Part shown: piece by piece, positions 34,841-46,113 of the stretch
How the letters are laid out: the number at the start of each line of letters is the position of its first letter
Position numbering within the stretch: position 1 is the first letter of the stretch
NCBI GenBank assembly: GCA_029255685.2
Contig: CM055316.2
Coordinates: 73,423,237 to 73,487,236 of the forward strand
Direction of reading: 5' to 3'
DNA: 64,000 bases
Source of the DNA: Silene conica
Lineage: Eukaryota; Streptophyta; Magnoliopsida; Caryophyllales; Caryophyllaceae
Notes under the pieces: model-generated
Told to the model about the DNA's origin: nothing
The model's input: only the letters and a program-made list of their open reading frames with translations
The model's database searches: none
Made by a program: the position numbers and the translations under genes

Positions 34841-35571
34841 TGCTGAATTTATCTGCTTGCCTTGAGTTGGTACGTGTCAGATATAGATATTGATAATGAT
34901 GAGTGAATGAATGTTTGTTTGAGCTATGGTTTGATCATCCAAGGCATTGGATGACTCTTAGTTCGGTTTCATAAATAGTTGGATTGAAAGACCCCCCGAC
35001 TAGGTAACCAGTAGGGAAACCGGCTCTCCTTCCTAACGGTTTATGAAGTTGGTTGAGAGCCGTGCACTAGAGTTTGCATGATAGTATGAGAACAGTTGAT
35101 GAGATGTTTATGCTTCACATGTCTATATATGTTGGAGTATTCTGTATTGCTTTGTGTGTTACGTGTTGTCACAAAAGGTGGCTAGGAGAACTCTAGTCAC
35201 TCCCTACTGATTGTGGCGTACATGTTTTCATGTATGTAGGTACATGCAGGTTGGAGCGGGGTTCACACGAGAGCTAGCGAGTGATGATCCTTTCATCATA
35301 TGACATACCCGTTTATCGATTAGCTAGACTCTTAGTTCTTTTGATACTGTTTTGTTGGTGCCTGTAGGGATGTTCCATCCCAGGCTGTTGTACATATTTG
35401 GTTTTGATACTTAGAACTGTTACTTATCTATTTTGTTTCATTTCAGTTTCAGTTTCCGTTTCAGTTTAACTCTTCTCGCATGTTGTTTACTTTAAAAAGT
35501 TTTAATTCCGCTGCATTTTTGGTACTTTTGTATGTTTATATTTCTGCTTTCGCGAGGGGTTTTACAATTTC

Positions 35572-36463
35572 AGTTCCATTGTTATTAGTTTAGAATTATT
35601 ATTTTCGGTTTAAGATAGAATCCCAAAGCCTTATTAGCGATTGCATGTTTAGATTGATATTCATTATGATTTCCATGTTTATTCCTGTTTTCATTGTTGT
35701 TTTAGTAATCATGAGTAACTAATTTCATATGTTAGGATGTAGGGGGTAGATATGCGTAGGTAATATAGATTCCGAGACCGACTGTAGCAGAACCTTGGTC
35801 GGCCGACCTGCCTAACGGGTCGGTCGACTGAGGTTGCGGTCGGCTAACTGGGCTAGCTGGTCGGTCGACCCGCTAGCGTTTGTATTCTGTTCGTTTTACT
35901 TCGTTGACTATAGTATTCTACAATGAGACCCAAGGGAGACTTGTAGGATGTTAGTAATGACCTACCCAAGATTGAAATATACGGGGAGGGCATTGGTTTA
36001 CGCCTTAAGATGACTAGGTTATCCAAGACTGAAAGGTATGTGACCTAGGATTTAGGAATCACCCTTATTGTTGACACCCAATAATTGTGAGACCTAGGAA
36101 CTAATAGCATACGCCGAAACGAGCTATTAGGTAGCATAGACCTAAAGGATATGTTACACCCCTTGCGCGACTGCAATACATGTTGACTTAAGATTTATAT
36201 TATCTTAGCTATTTATTACCTAATCATCCTAGCATCTCTTTTATTATAGTTTTATTCTCATCTCTATTTATTTGTTTTATTTTCATATTTGCTTTTAGAC
36301 TTAGCAATAATCAATCAAACCCCCACTTTTGTTACCCTAAAACATTAACATCAAACAATAAACATTCCTCACATCTCTGTGGTTCGACCCTGACTTTCAC
36401 TATCTATAGTTAAAGGTTAGGAATTATAAATTTTATCTTTGGTACCCTCAACGACGGGCATCA
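35572..36463 (+). repeat. 3' LTR of B, right part
   Basis: It continues B's LTR after element A and ends CGGGCATCA. It matches 13375-14266 and 15517-16408 and holds the 12-mer modules at 35797-35870. The LINE resumes right after it. Confidence 0.9.
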
Positions 36464-37383
36464 ACTGTCCCACAAAAAATTCCGACAAATAGCCTTTATA
36501 CGAGTCAAAACTCCTTTGGGTAAAACAAACAAGGATGCCCAGTATGTATGAAGGGACGTCAAAACAGCATTCATAAGCACAAGTCGACCTGCATATGAAA
36601 ACTTTCGAGCCCCATAAATATTCAGTCTGGCACATACTTTGTCTACCAGGCATTCACAATCCTTACGTTTCAATCTCGTTGCTCGGATAGGCATGCCAAG
36701 ATATGTAAATGGTAACTCGCCTTCAGAAAACCCCGATATATATACCTAAGATGTCCGCTTTGATGTCATCAGCAACTCCCCCAAAGTAAGCATTGGACTT
36801 ATTAAGATTAACCTTCAATCCCGTTGCTTGTGAAAAAGTGTTAAAGGCACGTAACAATACATGCACTGACTGAGCTTCTCCTTTGCAAAAAAGGAGCACA
36901 TCATCAGCAAACATAAGATTAGCTAGCTTCATTTCTTTGCACATTGGATGATACCTGAAATCATATTTTAGGGCAGCATAATTCAAAGTCCGAGTTAGAT
37001 ACTCCATACATAGCGTGAAGAGCAACGGAGACAAAGAGTCCCCTTGTCTTAATCCCCTTCTCCCTTGAAATAAGCCAAACATTTCACCATTGAGCGTTAA
37101 AGAGAAGCTTGCTGTAGTAACACACTCCATAATCATAGTGATGAACCCAGCCGGAAAGCGCAACATCCTCAGAATATTGTAAAGAAATTCCCACTCTACA
37201 GTATCATAGGCCTTCTACAAATCAATCTTGAACATACACTTAGGAGACGTTGATGGCCTATCATATAGACGGATCAAATCCTGGCAAATCATGATGTTTT
37301 CCTGAATACTTCTATTCTGGATAAATGCGCCTTGGTTATGATCCACAAGGTGTTTGAAAATGGGAGCCAGTCGTGCACACAAC
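36464..37383 (-). pseudogene. LINE reverse transcriptase segment
   Basis: Minus-strand reading in order: QNRSIQENIMICQDLIR, KAYDTVEWEFLY, GLRQGDSLSPLLFTLCMEYL, LMFADDVLLFC (the FADD catalytic box), LKVNLNKSNAYF, then LNIYGARKFSYAGRLVLMNAVL and CRNFLWDS. These are the palm and thumb blocks of L1-type reverse transcriptase. One in-frame stop precedes KAYD and there is at least one frame change, so it is dead. It continues the fragment at 46114-46701 across element C, and leads toward 12686 across element B with a gap of missing LINE sequence. Confidence 0.88.
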
Positions 37384-38373
37384 TGTTGGGGCTGGTGTCC
37401 TTGACAATTAAGTACAATGACTTATTAAATCTCTTTAAGGATCACAAGGGCATACTTTTGTATTATTACCAGTTGATCCACGTTTATCAATAACGGTTGG
37501 CTTGCTAGATAAGTTTGACGTTATTGTCATACGGATGGCGGTGATCAACTGGTCCCTATACGTCACACCTATAGGACACGTTTGAGAGATGTGAAGGTAT
37601 GAAAATACAGTCACATTTATGCCGGATATGACTAAACAGTTAGTCAGAGGTGTTGACTAATAAATTAGTCAATAAGATGTTGAGATTATTATTTAATACG
37701 GATTAAATAATTTTAGCTAATACGGATTACAAGATTAATTCGTAAATTAAATATAAACGGTTATATTTAATTAAATATAGTATTCGCGTATTAATATAAA
37801 CAGTTATATTAATTTGGGTAATTATACAATATCGTATTTTGTCAGACCATTATTAATATATCGACTGTATTAATATCTGATAACATGTTACGATTTATAA
37901 ATAAAACCCGCGAACAACTTAAAGCTAAACGGGTCGAATCACGCATAGGTATAAGGTAAGAGTGGAAAAAGCCCACTCCTACCCTACCCGTTCGGCCGAC
38001 CATGTGGTACTACATAAGGAGAGTTTTTCTCCTTATGTCAGGTATTGGTTGAATCACAATCTCAAGAATTAGGGTTTTGAGAACATCTTTTTCCCAAAAC
38101 TCAGATCTCACATCTAAAACCTCACAAAAGCTCTCCCCATATTGCAAGGCAATTGGAGAGTATTTTCTAGCACACGCGGCATCATCTCAATCAAGTCTTG
38201 GGTGCAAGTTATAGGAGGGAATTTACTTTAATTCCTGTTCTTAGGCCATAAGCACAAAGGACCAAAGGTTGAATTCTTTTTCATGCTTTTTATTAACTTA
38301 TGACTATAAACACAACTGTATTTTTCATTATAATCCTGCAAGTTTAGGGTGAATACATGCTATATTCCCCACA
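37384..38373 (+). repeat. 5' LTR of C (990 bp)
   Basis: It starts TGTTGGGGCTGG and ends TTCCCCACA. It contains the nested stem (37468-37553), a run of short inverted repeats (37629-37813) and an 11 bp hairpin (38012-38038). The 3' copy is offset by 7,735 bp. Confidence 0.95.
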
Positions 38374-40344
38374 AGTGGTATCAGAGCCTTAGGCCATGAA
38401 AATTTTACTTTTGTGTTTTTCATAAGTTTATTTTTTAAAAAAAAAAAAAAAAAAAATTTTGAAAAATCTCGTTTCTGCCGCTGCGTCGGTCGGTCGACCA
38501 GTATTAGCGGTCGGTCGACCGCCCCTGTGTGAGTTTTCTGTTTTTTTTTTAAAACAGTTTCCTTTATGAGTTTTCGATCTTGTTTTTCGATTCCTGTTTA
38601 CATATTGTTAATTAATCGATATTCTTAACAATATGTGAACCCTTGTTGATGTTAATTTTGATTTACTTGTTTTAATCAAAGTTTAAAAGGTAAAAACTTG
38701 TGTTAATTTCAAAAATTGCAGCGTTTTTGCGTTTTCTGAAATTCGTTTTTACTGCATGTTGGTCGGTCGACCTAATTAATAGGTCGGTCGACCGATTTCA
38801 CTGTTGCAGAATTTTTCCGTTTTTCGGCAGGAGGTCGGTCGACCACAAGTTCTGGTCGGTCGACCTCCCCCCTGTAACAGACTCGTTTTTTTTTTATTTT
38901 ATTTTCGAAAATAACATGTTTTATTTTCACATGGCTTAAAATAATATACTATATACGGAAATAGTGTATTATTTAGTGAAACGGTTCACCCTCGTTTGAT
39001 ACATATTGTTTTAAAACAGTTTAAAATAATGGATTATATGTTTGTTAAAATTGGTGATTAAAACGGTATAGTCACTTAATTTTAATCTTAAAAGGTGGTT
39101 TGGTATAAATTTATTAATCATAATAACAGTATTATGTCATGTATAAATTGTTTTTAGTTGATGCATTTTATTTATCGTCTTGTGAATGCCTTGAATGCTT
39201 TCAATAACGTATTTAATTTTTGCAAACGGTTGTAACTTAGTGTGGCCTTAGAAGATTGTGTCACCGTAATGAAGGGACACGATCTTGCTTGTAATTTTGA
39301 GATCTTGAATCTCCGTTTTGGGTTTTTGCCATGTAATTACTTTTGTATTTAAATTAGAATGTATCTAGGACTACTTTTGTAATTTAAATTAGTAATTTTG
39401 TGAAGACCAAAGACAAGACGGAGACCGGATGCTCACTCCCGCTGCAAGGACCAAGATGGAACATCAAGACAAGCTTCTAGGGTCCAACGGTGGATTCCAA
39501 GTTGTTTTATGTTTATTTTGGTAGGATAGGCCACACTAGGACTTTTTATTTACGTTTATTGCTTTCATTTTATGCTTTCATCGATAATAGCTTGCATCAT
39601 ATTCCGCCTAAAAACCAAACCACCTATATCATGCCTGAAAACTGACTCATGTAGAGGTCTCGCGTTAGTTTTCTGTGACAATACAGATGTCACATGTCAT
39701 TTAAAAGCCATCACTTTATTTAATTCATTCACGCAAATGCTAGTTTTTAGTTCACTTAAATATGGATAAATAAAAGTTGATGGGGTCTTCCTCGTATAAC
39801 CAAAAATTGAGATTAGTCTTTATAAATCAGCCTCCCATGAATCCCTTTTTCGTCGGTAGGCATAATATGACCCCTTCTACGTCGGGTAAGTGGGAACAGA
39901 TGATTTATTTTATCTCAACATCATGGTCACTCGATAATATTCCAGTGACTGAGATGGACTAATAGATAGGATATACGGAAATCTATCGACCAAGAGTTCC
40001 AACGATTGGAATTAGCCAAACTGTGGGCTTATCAATATACGGAAATTGAGTCTTGGGATCGTTTATATAATTCTTGAGGGAGATCAATTATATAAATGCA
40101 TGAGTCTACGAGTTTAAATCCAATTTAATATAGACTTAAATCACAACAATAAGTTGCTTATATGGTTTTGTTTTATCTTCTTTTCAGTGTAGAACACGTT
40201 CATTAAAACTGCTGTAAACCTAAAATGGCTGGTGAAGACCCAATGCCAAGTGCCAAGCTAGCACGTGAATCCTGGCTAAAAGCCTTCATGGACTCCATGA
40301 ATTAGTCAACTAGACTGAGGAATGATGGGTCAAACTTCTCTGAC
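38374..40344 (+). other. Leader of C with primer site and paired 12-mer modules
   Basis: TGGTATCAGAGCC at 38376 is the tRNA-Met primer site. A run of about 20 A lies at 38437-38456. Three pairs of GGTCGGTCGACC follow (38488/38509, 38761/38782, 38833/38854), each pair with a 9 nt spacer. The rest, to about 40200, is AT-rich with no domain recognised. A segment near 39400-39490 resembles the leader of E near 50160-50280. Confidence 0.8.
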
Positions 40345-43300
40345 TTGGAGGCAGCACTACGGAATGCTGCCATTGCTGACGGAAAGCTCAAGTTCTTAAC
40401 TGAGCCCATTCCGCCACACCCAGGAACTGGAGCTAGAGCCAACGAAATTCGCGCTCATAGCGATTTCGTTATGGAAGCGGGTGCGATAAAGAACGTACTC
40501 ATCTATGCAATGGAATCCAATTTGCAAAGACGCTTCATAACCCATGGTGCAAACAAGATTTTCACCACGCTCACTAACGAATTCTCCAAGGCTCCGAGAA
40601 TCGTTTCTTATGAGCATACCTGTCGCTTCTTTGAGGCGAAACTCCAGAAGGGCCAAGCTGTTAGCCCACATATTCTCAACATTATTGAGAATATCGAGAA
40701 ACTGGAGTCCCTAAACTGCAAGATCAGTGAGAACATCATCGTTGATCGCATGCTTCATTCGCTTCATGATGGGTTCGCCCTCTTTAGGGCCAACTACTAC
40801 ATGAACGACATGAAGAAGACTCCTCATGAGCTCCACTCCCTTCTCGTACAGACTGAGAAGGATCTAAAGTTGAGTGGGAGTCTGAAGCAGGATGTTCTCA
40901 TGATCTCCAGTAAGGGAAAAGGTAAAGGGAAGGCTAAAGCTCAGGGCGACCTAGCAGTAGGTAAGCCCAGGTTCAAGAAACCAGGATTTGCTAAGAGTGG
41001 GCCAGGTGAGTCGAGTAACTCACAAGGCAAGACAAAGAGCAAGGATACAAGCATGGAATGTCACCATTGCCACAAGACTGGGCATTGGAGGCGCTCATGC
41101 CCCGTGTATCGCGAGGACATTAAGGCAGGCCGTGTTACTCCTGTTGGTATGTCTTCTTCTTCTTTTATTCACATGATTGAGATTAACCATGCAAGTTGCG
41201 GAACTTGGGTACTTGATACTGGTTGTGGTTCTCATCTATGTAATCATGTGCAGGGCCTCCGAAACCAAGAACCCCTAATCAAGGGTGAGGTGGACCTGCG
41301 TGTCGGGAATGGAGCACGTGTGGCTACAGTCTCGAAGGGAACATACGTAATCCAGCTTCCAAGTGGATTCGAGTTATTTTTATATAACTGTTATTATGTT
41401 CCTAGTTTGTCCAAAAATATTATTTCAGTTTCTGCACTTGACAAACTCGGCTTTTCATTTGTAATAGAGAAAAATAGCTGTATTTTCTCCTTACACAATA
41501 TGATTTATGGCAAGGCAGTTTCCATGAATGGAATTTATGTTTTAGATCAAACCACCGAGATATTACATGTGAATAATAAAAGAATAAAGGTAGGTGACAA
41601 AGATCAAACTTACCTATGGCATTGTCGTATGGGACACATAAATGAGAAACGCGTAAAACAGCTCATACAGAATGGAGCTATTTCACCCTTTGATTTCGAA
41701 TCATATGGCACGTGTGAATCATGTCTCATCGGCAAAATGACTCGTATTTCCTTCAAAGGTGTTGGAATGCGCGCTGCCGACCTATTAGGACTCATACATA
41801 CGGACGTATGTGGCCCTATGTCGATCAACGCACGAGAAGGCTATAGGTATTTCATCACTTTCACGGATGATTTGAGTAGATATGGCTATGTCTACTTGAT
41901 GAAACATAAAAGTGAATCCTTTGACAAGTTCAAAGAATACCAGAATCGGGTACAGAACCAGCTGGGTAGAAAGATTAAAGCACTACGCTCGGATCGTGGT
42001 GGTGAGTATCTTTCACGCGAGTTTGATCAACACCTAAAAGACTGTGGGATCGTGCTACAGTTGACTCCACCTGGAACACCACAATTAAATGGTGTGTCCG
42101 AACGGAGAAATCGAACTCTACTCGATATGGTTCGATCCATGATGAGTCACACCGTCGTGCCTGATTCATTGTGGGGCTATGCTCTTTTGTCGGCCGCTCT
42201 ATTACTTAACCGAAGTCCGTCTAAAGCTGTTGACAAGACTCCATACGAATTATGGAAGGGAACGGTCCCTAACTTGTCCTTTATTCGGGTTTGGGGCTGC
42301 GAGGCTTATGTCAAGTGGAGACACGAGGATAAGCTCGGCCCGCGATCGGTCAAGACATACTTTATAGGTTATCCAAAGGGAACTTTTGGTCATTACTTCT
42401 ACTCGCCAACCGAACAACGTGTTTTTGTTGCGGTTAGTGCCACGTTCTTAGAGAAAGAATTTCTCGAGAACAAGTCGAGTAATAGAACCTTCGAGTTATC
42501 GGAGGTTCAAGAACCAACTATCGAGCAACCATTGGAGGAAACAGTTCCTTCACCCGAGGCTGCGGTAGATATCCCTGAGGAACCTAGGAGGTCGGGAAGA
42601 GTCTCTATTCCACCGGACAGATACATTGGTATGGTCGAGGAACACGATACAGATGACGTCTTACTCCTAGAGGGTAATGAACCCACAACCTATAAAGGTG
42701 CCATGACCAGTTCTGACTCAAAGCTATGGCTAGAAGCCATGCAATCCGAGATGGACTCCATGTATGAGAACAACGTGTGGGATCTTGTGGACCTACCTGC
42801 AAAGGTACGTCCCCTTCAATGCAAATGGCTTTACAAGATAAAGCATGACGTGGAAGGACAACAAGATATCCACAAGGCTAGACTAGTTGCTAAAGGTTTC
42901 ACTCAAGTGCCAGGCTTGCACTATGATGAGATCTTTGCACCCGTAGTCATGCTACGTTCCATTCGGATTATCTTAGCGATCGCCGCATTTCATGACTATG
43001 AAATATGGCAAATGGACGTTAAAACCGCCTTCTTAAACGGTTATTTGGAGGAAGAGTTGTACATGATACAACCCGAGAGTTTTATCGATCCAGCACATCC
43101 TAAGAAAGTTTGCAAGCTTAAGCGTTCCATCTATGGACTTAAGCAAGCATCGCGGAGTTGGAATCATCGCTTCGACCAAGTGATAAAAGAGAATGGGTTC
43201 ATTCGATCAGTCGAGGAACCATGTCTCTATATCAAGTCGAGTGGGAGTAAGATTGTATTCCTAGTACTGTATGTCGATGACATACTCTTGATTGGGAATG

Positions 43301-44256
43301 ACATACCTCTCTTATCTTCGGTTAAAGCATGGTTGAAAAACCATTTCCAGATGAAAGATCTGGGAGAGGCACAAAGAATTTTGGGCATCCGTATCTACAG
43401 GGATAGATCACGACGGATGTTGTCTCTCAGTCAGGAGTCTTATATAGAGAAGATTCTGGAGAGATTCAGTATGACGAACTCCAAGAAGGGGTTCCTTCCT
43501 ATGACTCCTGGGCTTCACTTGAGCAAGTCTCAAGAAGCTAAGTCAGTGGAAGAGAAAGAGCGCATGAGTCGGATTCCTTATGCCTCGGCAATAGGATCGA
43601 TCATGTATGCCATGATATGCACACGTCCAGACGTTGCATATGCATTGAGTATGACCAGTCGATTCCAAGCTCATCCAGGTGAACACCACTGGATGGCCGT
43701 GAAAAACATTCTTAAGTACCTACGGAGGACTAAAGATTGGGGATTGACTTACGGAGGCGACTTGACGCTCTGCGCCACGGGTTACGCAGATGCTAGCTTC
43801 CAAACGGATCGAGATGACTCGAAATCTCAGTCTGGATTCGTTTTTACTCTTAATGGCGCTGCTGTCAGCTGGAAAAGTTCTAAACAGAGTGTTACAGCAG
43901 ATTCTACGACTGAGTCCGAGTACTATGCCGCCTCAGAAGCAGCTAAGGAAGCAATATGGATGCGTCAATTCTTACAAGGACTATCAGTAGTGCCTAGTTC
44001 GAATGACCCAATCACCGTCTATTGTGACAATAGCGGTGCCATCTTCCAAGCTAAGGAGCATAAGTCTAGCGGCAAGGCTAGGCATGTACAACGGAAAGCT
44101 CATCTAATCAGAGATTACGTGGAGCAAAAGGAGATTTTTATTGAAAAGATCGATACGGATGACAACATAGCCGATCCTCTCACAAAAGCATTACCACGTG
44201 ATAAGCATGAAGGGCACATTCATTCCATGGGAATTGGATGTGTTCCTAAGTTGTAG
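40345..44256 (+). CDS. Copia polyprotein of C (gag-protease-integrase-RT-RNase H)
   Basis: A 1,303-codon frame. By rough residue: gag 1-230; zinc knuckle CHHCHKTGHWRRSC at 238-251; protease WVLDTGCGSHLCN near 288; GAG-pre-integrase HCRMGHINEKRV near 425; integrase core HTDVCGPM near 485 and ALRSDRGGEYLS; RT KARLVAKGFTQ near 844 and YVDDILLIG near 976; RNase H ADASFQTD near 1148; end near LTKALP. The integrase-before-RT order defines Copia, and details such as MKDLGEAQRILGI point to the Tork/Angela group. The product would be cleaved to give particle and enzymes. It may start somewhat upstream of this ATG. Confidence 0.92.
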   Translation: MEAALRNAAIADGKLKFLTEPIPPHPGTGARANEIRAHSDFVMEAGAIKNVLIYAMESNLQRRFITHGANKIFTTLTNEFSKAPRIVSYEHTCRFFEAKLQKGQAVSPHILNIIENIEKLESLNCKISENIIVDRMLHSLHDGFALFRANYYMNDMKKTPHELHSLLVQTEKDLKLSGSLKQDVLMISSKGKGKGKAKAQGDLAVGKPRFKKPGFAKSGPGESSNSQGKTKSKDTSMECHHCHKTGHWRRSCPVYREDIKAGRVTPVGMSSSSFIHMIEINHASCGTWVLDTGCGSHLCNHVQGLRNQEPLIKGEVDLRVGNGARVATVSKGTYVIQLPSGFELFLYNCYYVPSLSKNIISVSALDKLGFSFVIEKNSCIFSLHNMIYGKAVSMNGIYVLDQTTEILHVNNKRIKVGDKDQTYLWHCRMGHINEKRVKQLIQNGAISPFDFESYGTCESCLIGKMTRISFKGVGMRAADLLGLIHTDVCGPMSINAREGYRYFITFTDDLSRYGYVYLMKHKSESFDKFKEYQNRVQNQLGRKIKALRSDRGGEYLSREFDQHLKDCGIVLQLTPPGTPQLNGVSERRNRTLLDMVRSMMSHTVVPDSLWGYALLSAALLLNRSPSKAVDKTPYELWKGTVPNLSFIRVWGCEAYVKWRHEDKLGPRSVKTYFIGYPKGTFGHYFYSPTEQRVFVAVSATFLEKEFLENKSSNRTFELSEVQEPTIEQPLEETVPSPEAAVDIPEEPRRSGRVSIPPDRYIGMVEEHDTDDVLLLEGNEPTTYKGAMTSSDSKLWLEAMQSEMDSMYENNVWDLVDLPAKVRPLQCKWLYKIKHDVEGQQDIHKARLVAKGFTQVPGLHYDEIFAPVVMLRSIRIILAIAAFHDYEIWQMDVKTAFLNGYLEEELYMIQPESFIDPAHPKKVCKLKRSIYGLKQASRSWNHRFDQVIKENGFIRSVEEPCLYIKSSGSKIVFLVLYVDDILLIGNDIPLLSSVKAWLKNHFQMKDLGEAQRILGIRIYRDRSRRMLSLSQESYIEKILERFSMTNSKKGFLPMTPGLHLSKSQEAKSVEEKERMSRIPYASAIGSIMYAMICTRPDVAYALSMTSRFQAHPGEHHWMAVKNILKYLRRTKDWGLTYGGDLTLCATGYADASFQTDRDDSKSQSGFVFTLNGAAVSWKSSKQSVTADSTTESEYYAASEAAKEAIWMRQFLQGLSVVPSSNDPITVYCDNSGAIFQAKEHKSSGKARHVQRKAHLIRDYVEQKEIFIEKIDTDDNIADPLTKALPRDKHEGHIHSMGIGCVPKL

Positions 44257-45118
44257 TACTCTTTTATGAATTCATGTAATAATTCATTTTCTCGTGTACT
44301 CTATTCAACCTTATTGTTATGATATAAAATGTTTTGTTTCTCATGTGGAATTGTACGCCAATTTTGAACACCACAAAGTGAACTGATTAACATTACATCG
44401 TTTTGGTCCTTGATTACCCACTTGAGCTGATAACTCAGGTAATCATTTTGTGACGTTGGTTGATGGTGGGTTCAACGAGCCATAAGTCACGTGGATGACT
44501 GACCAATCACAAAGGCGAGTTGTACGGATATCTCGTAGGACACCCCGTGACATCGTTATGGAGTCCTAAATGTTTTATAACATTGGGTGCCAGGTCGTGG
44601 ATAGGACCTCCATAGTGTTCCTTAGAGTCGAGTCTTTTGACTTTCAACTGTTTCTTGAGATTAAGACAGATTTTGGGTAACTTTGGTTTCTTTCCCACGG
44701 TCACCGTAACAGGGGCCAAGAGGATTTTTTCTGGGTTATTTCATGCTGGGCGATATCGGAAGGATTCGAGTTGAGGGAAATATCCAAACCCTTATCAGGA
44801 TTTTATCATTTCTCAGGGCCACTCGAGGAGTAGTAACTGAAATGCATGGCCATGCTCGAATACAGATTCGTTTTATCAGTTAAGTTACTCTCTAGTCGGG
44901 GAAACCACTCTTGATACAGATCGCTTGTGAGATACGACCTTTGCGAATGCGGATTTGCAAATTGTCTTACATTGAGTGGGAGAAATTTTAAAAGGATATG
45001 AGATTCGGTTATCGCACCTACACTTGTACGGATAAGTGGGAGTTTGTTGGAGATTGTGTCCTCCACATGTAGTGTGATAACGTCATTGCACATACCCTTG
45101 TACGGACAAGTGGGAGAT
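44257..45118 (+). other. 3' non-coding region and polypurine tract of C
   Basis: No coding signal. It ends with GACAAGTGGGAGAT directly before the 3' LTR, and the same tract occurs before E's 3' LTR. A near-repeat GTACGGATAAGTGGGAG lies slightly upstream. Confidence 0.75.
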
Positions 45119-46108
45119 TGTTGGGGCTGGTGTCCTTGACAATTAAGTACAATGACTTATTAAATCTCTTTAAGGATCACAAGGGCATACTTTTGTATTA
45201 TTACCAGTTGATCCACGTTTATCAATAACGGTTGGCTTGCTAGATAAGTTTGACGTTATTGTCATACGGATGGCGGTGATCAACTGGTCCCTATACGTCA
45301 CACCTATAGGACACGTTTGAGAGATGTGAAGGTATGAAAATACAGTCACATTTATGCCGGATATGACTAAACAGTTAGTCAGAGGTGTTGACTAATAAAT
45401 TAGTCAATAAGATGTTGAGATTATTATTTAATACGGATTAAATAATTTTAGCTAATACGGATTACAAGATTAATTCGTAAATTAAATATAAACGGTTATA
45501 TTTAATTAAATATAGTATTCGCGTATTAATATAAACAGTTATATTAATTTGGGTAATTATACAATATCGTATTTTGTCAGACCATTATTAATATATCGAC
45601 TGTATTAATATCTGATAACATGTTACGATTTATAAATAAAACCCGCGAACAACTTAAAGCTAAACGGGTCGAATCACGCATAGGTATAAGGTAAGAGTGG
45701 AAAAAGCCCACTCCTACCCTACCCGTTCGGCCGACCATGTGGTACTACATAAGGAGAGTTTTTCTCCTTATGTCAGGTATTGGTTGAATCACAATCTCAA
45801 GAATTAGGGTTTTGAGAACATCTTTTTCCCAAAACTCAGATCTCACATCTAAAACCTCACAAAAGCTCTCCCCATATTGCAAGGCAATTGGAGAGTATTT
45901 TCTAGCACACGCGGCATCATCTCAATCAAGTCTTGGGTGCAAGTTATAGGAGGGAATTTACTTTAATTCCTGTTCTTAGGCCATAAGCACAAAGGACCAA
46001 AGGTTGAATTCTTTTTCATGCTTTTTATTAACTTATGACTATAAACACAACTGTATTTTTCATTATAATCCTGCAAGTTTAGGGTGAATACATGCTATAT
46101 TCCCCACA
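45119..46108 (+). repeat. 3' LTR of C
   Basis: By eye identical to 37384-38373. Followed by the ACAAC target duplication. Confidence 0.95.
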
Positions 46109-46113
46109 ACAAC

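Larger units (their letters stand above)
22200..35566 (+). mobile_element. Element A: Tekay/Del-like chromovirus (Gypsy)
   Basis: Order: 5' LTR 22200-25125; primer site 25128-25139; gag-pol 25293-29630; polypurine tract 29784-29796; 3' LTR 29797-35566. The target duplication (ATTTT/ATTTC) shows insertion into the 3' LTR of B. The coding part has gag with two zinc knuckles, protease, RT, RNase H, integrase and a chromodomain-like tail, all in Tekay/Del order, with about three interruptions. The 3' LTR contains an NLR gene segment plus a duplicated LTR stretch that the 5' LTR lacks. The LTRs otherwise differ at few bases by eye, so the insertion is fairly young but older than C. Confidence 0.9.
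29797..35566 (+). repeat. 3' LTR of A carrying an NLR segment and a 540 bp LTR duplication
   Basis: LTR sequence runs 29797-30725, then NLR-derived DNA (30726-33216), then LTR sequence restarts at the position equivalent to 30186 and continues to 35566. It ends with TTTTACA and the ATTTC duplication. It has fewer GC-palindrome units than the 5' LTR. Confidence 0.9.
12687..36463 (+). mobile_element. Element B: Athila-like Gypsy element with gag and protease only
   Basis: B carries 1.6 kb LTRs whose ends are TGATGC and GCATCA, a tRNA-Asp-type primer site, gag and aspartic protease, then 2 kb of non-coding DNA and the polypurine tract TTTGGTTTGGGGAA before the 3' LTR at 21488. No RT, RNase H or integrase is recognisable, so B would depend on other elements. 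Its 3' LTR is split by element A (22200-35566). A 2,142 bp stretch is duplicated in tandem (13245-17528). Coding capacity is broken, with about three interruptions. It is old enough to have received A, yet the duplication units differ at only a couple of bases by eye. Confidence 0.85.
37384..46108 (+). mobile_element. Element C: Tork/Angela-like Copia retrotransposon, nearly whole
   Basis: 5' LTR 37384-38373, primer site 38376, long leader, one large polyprotein frame, polypurine tract 45106-45118, 3' LTR 45119-46108. Perfect ACAAC duplications (37379-37383, 46109-46113) show insertion into the LINE reverse transcriptase. I saw no difference between the two LTRs by eye, so this is the youngest insertion in the window. 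It looks whole or with about one break. A related LTR in opposite orientation lies at 1-869. Confidence 0.93.

Noticed and set aside
38700-38939. Small protein with RSVD repeats in the C leader
   Set aside because: It is produced by the GGTCGGTCGACC modules and lies in the untranslated leader.
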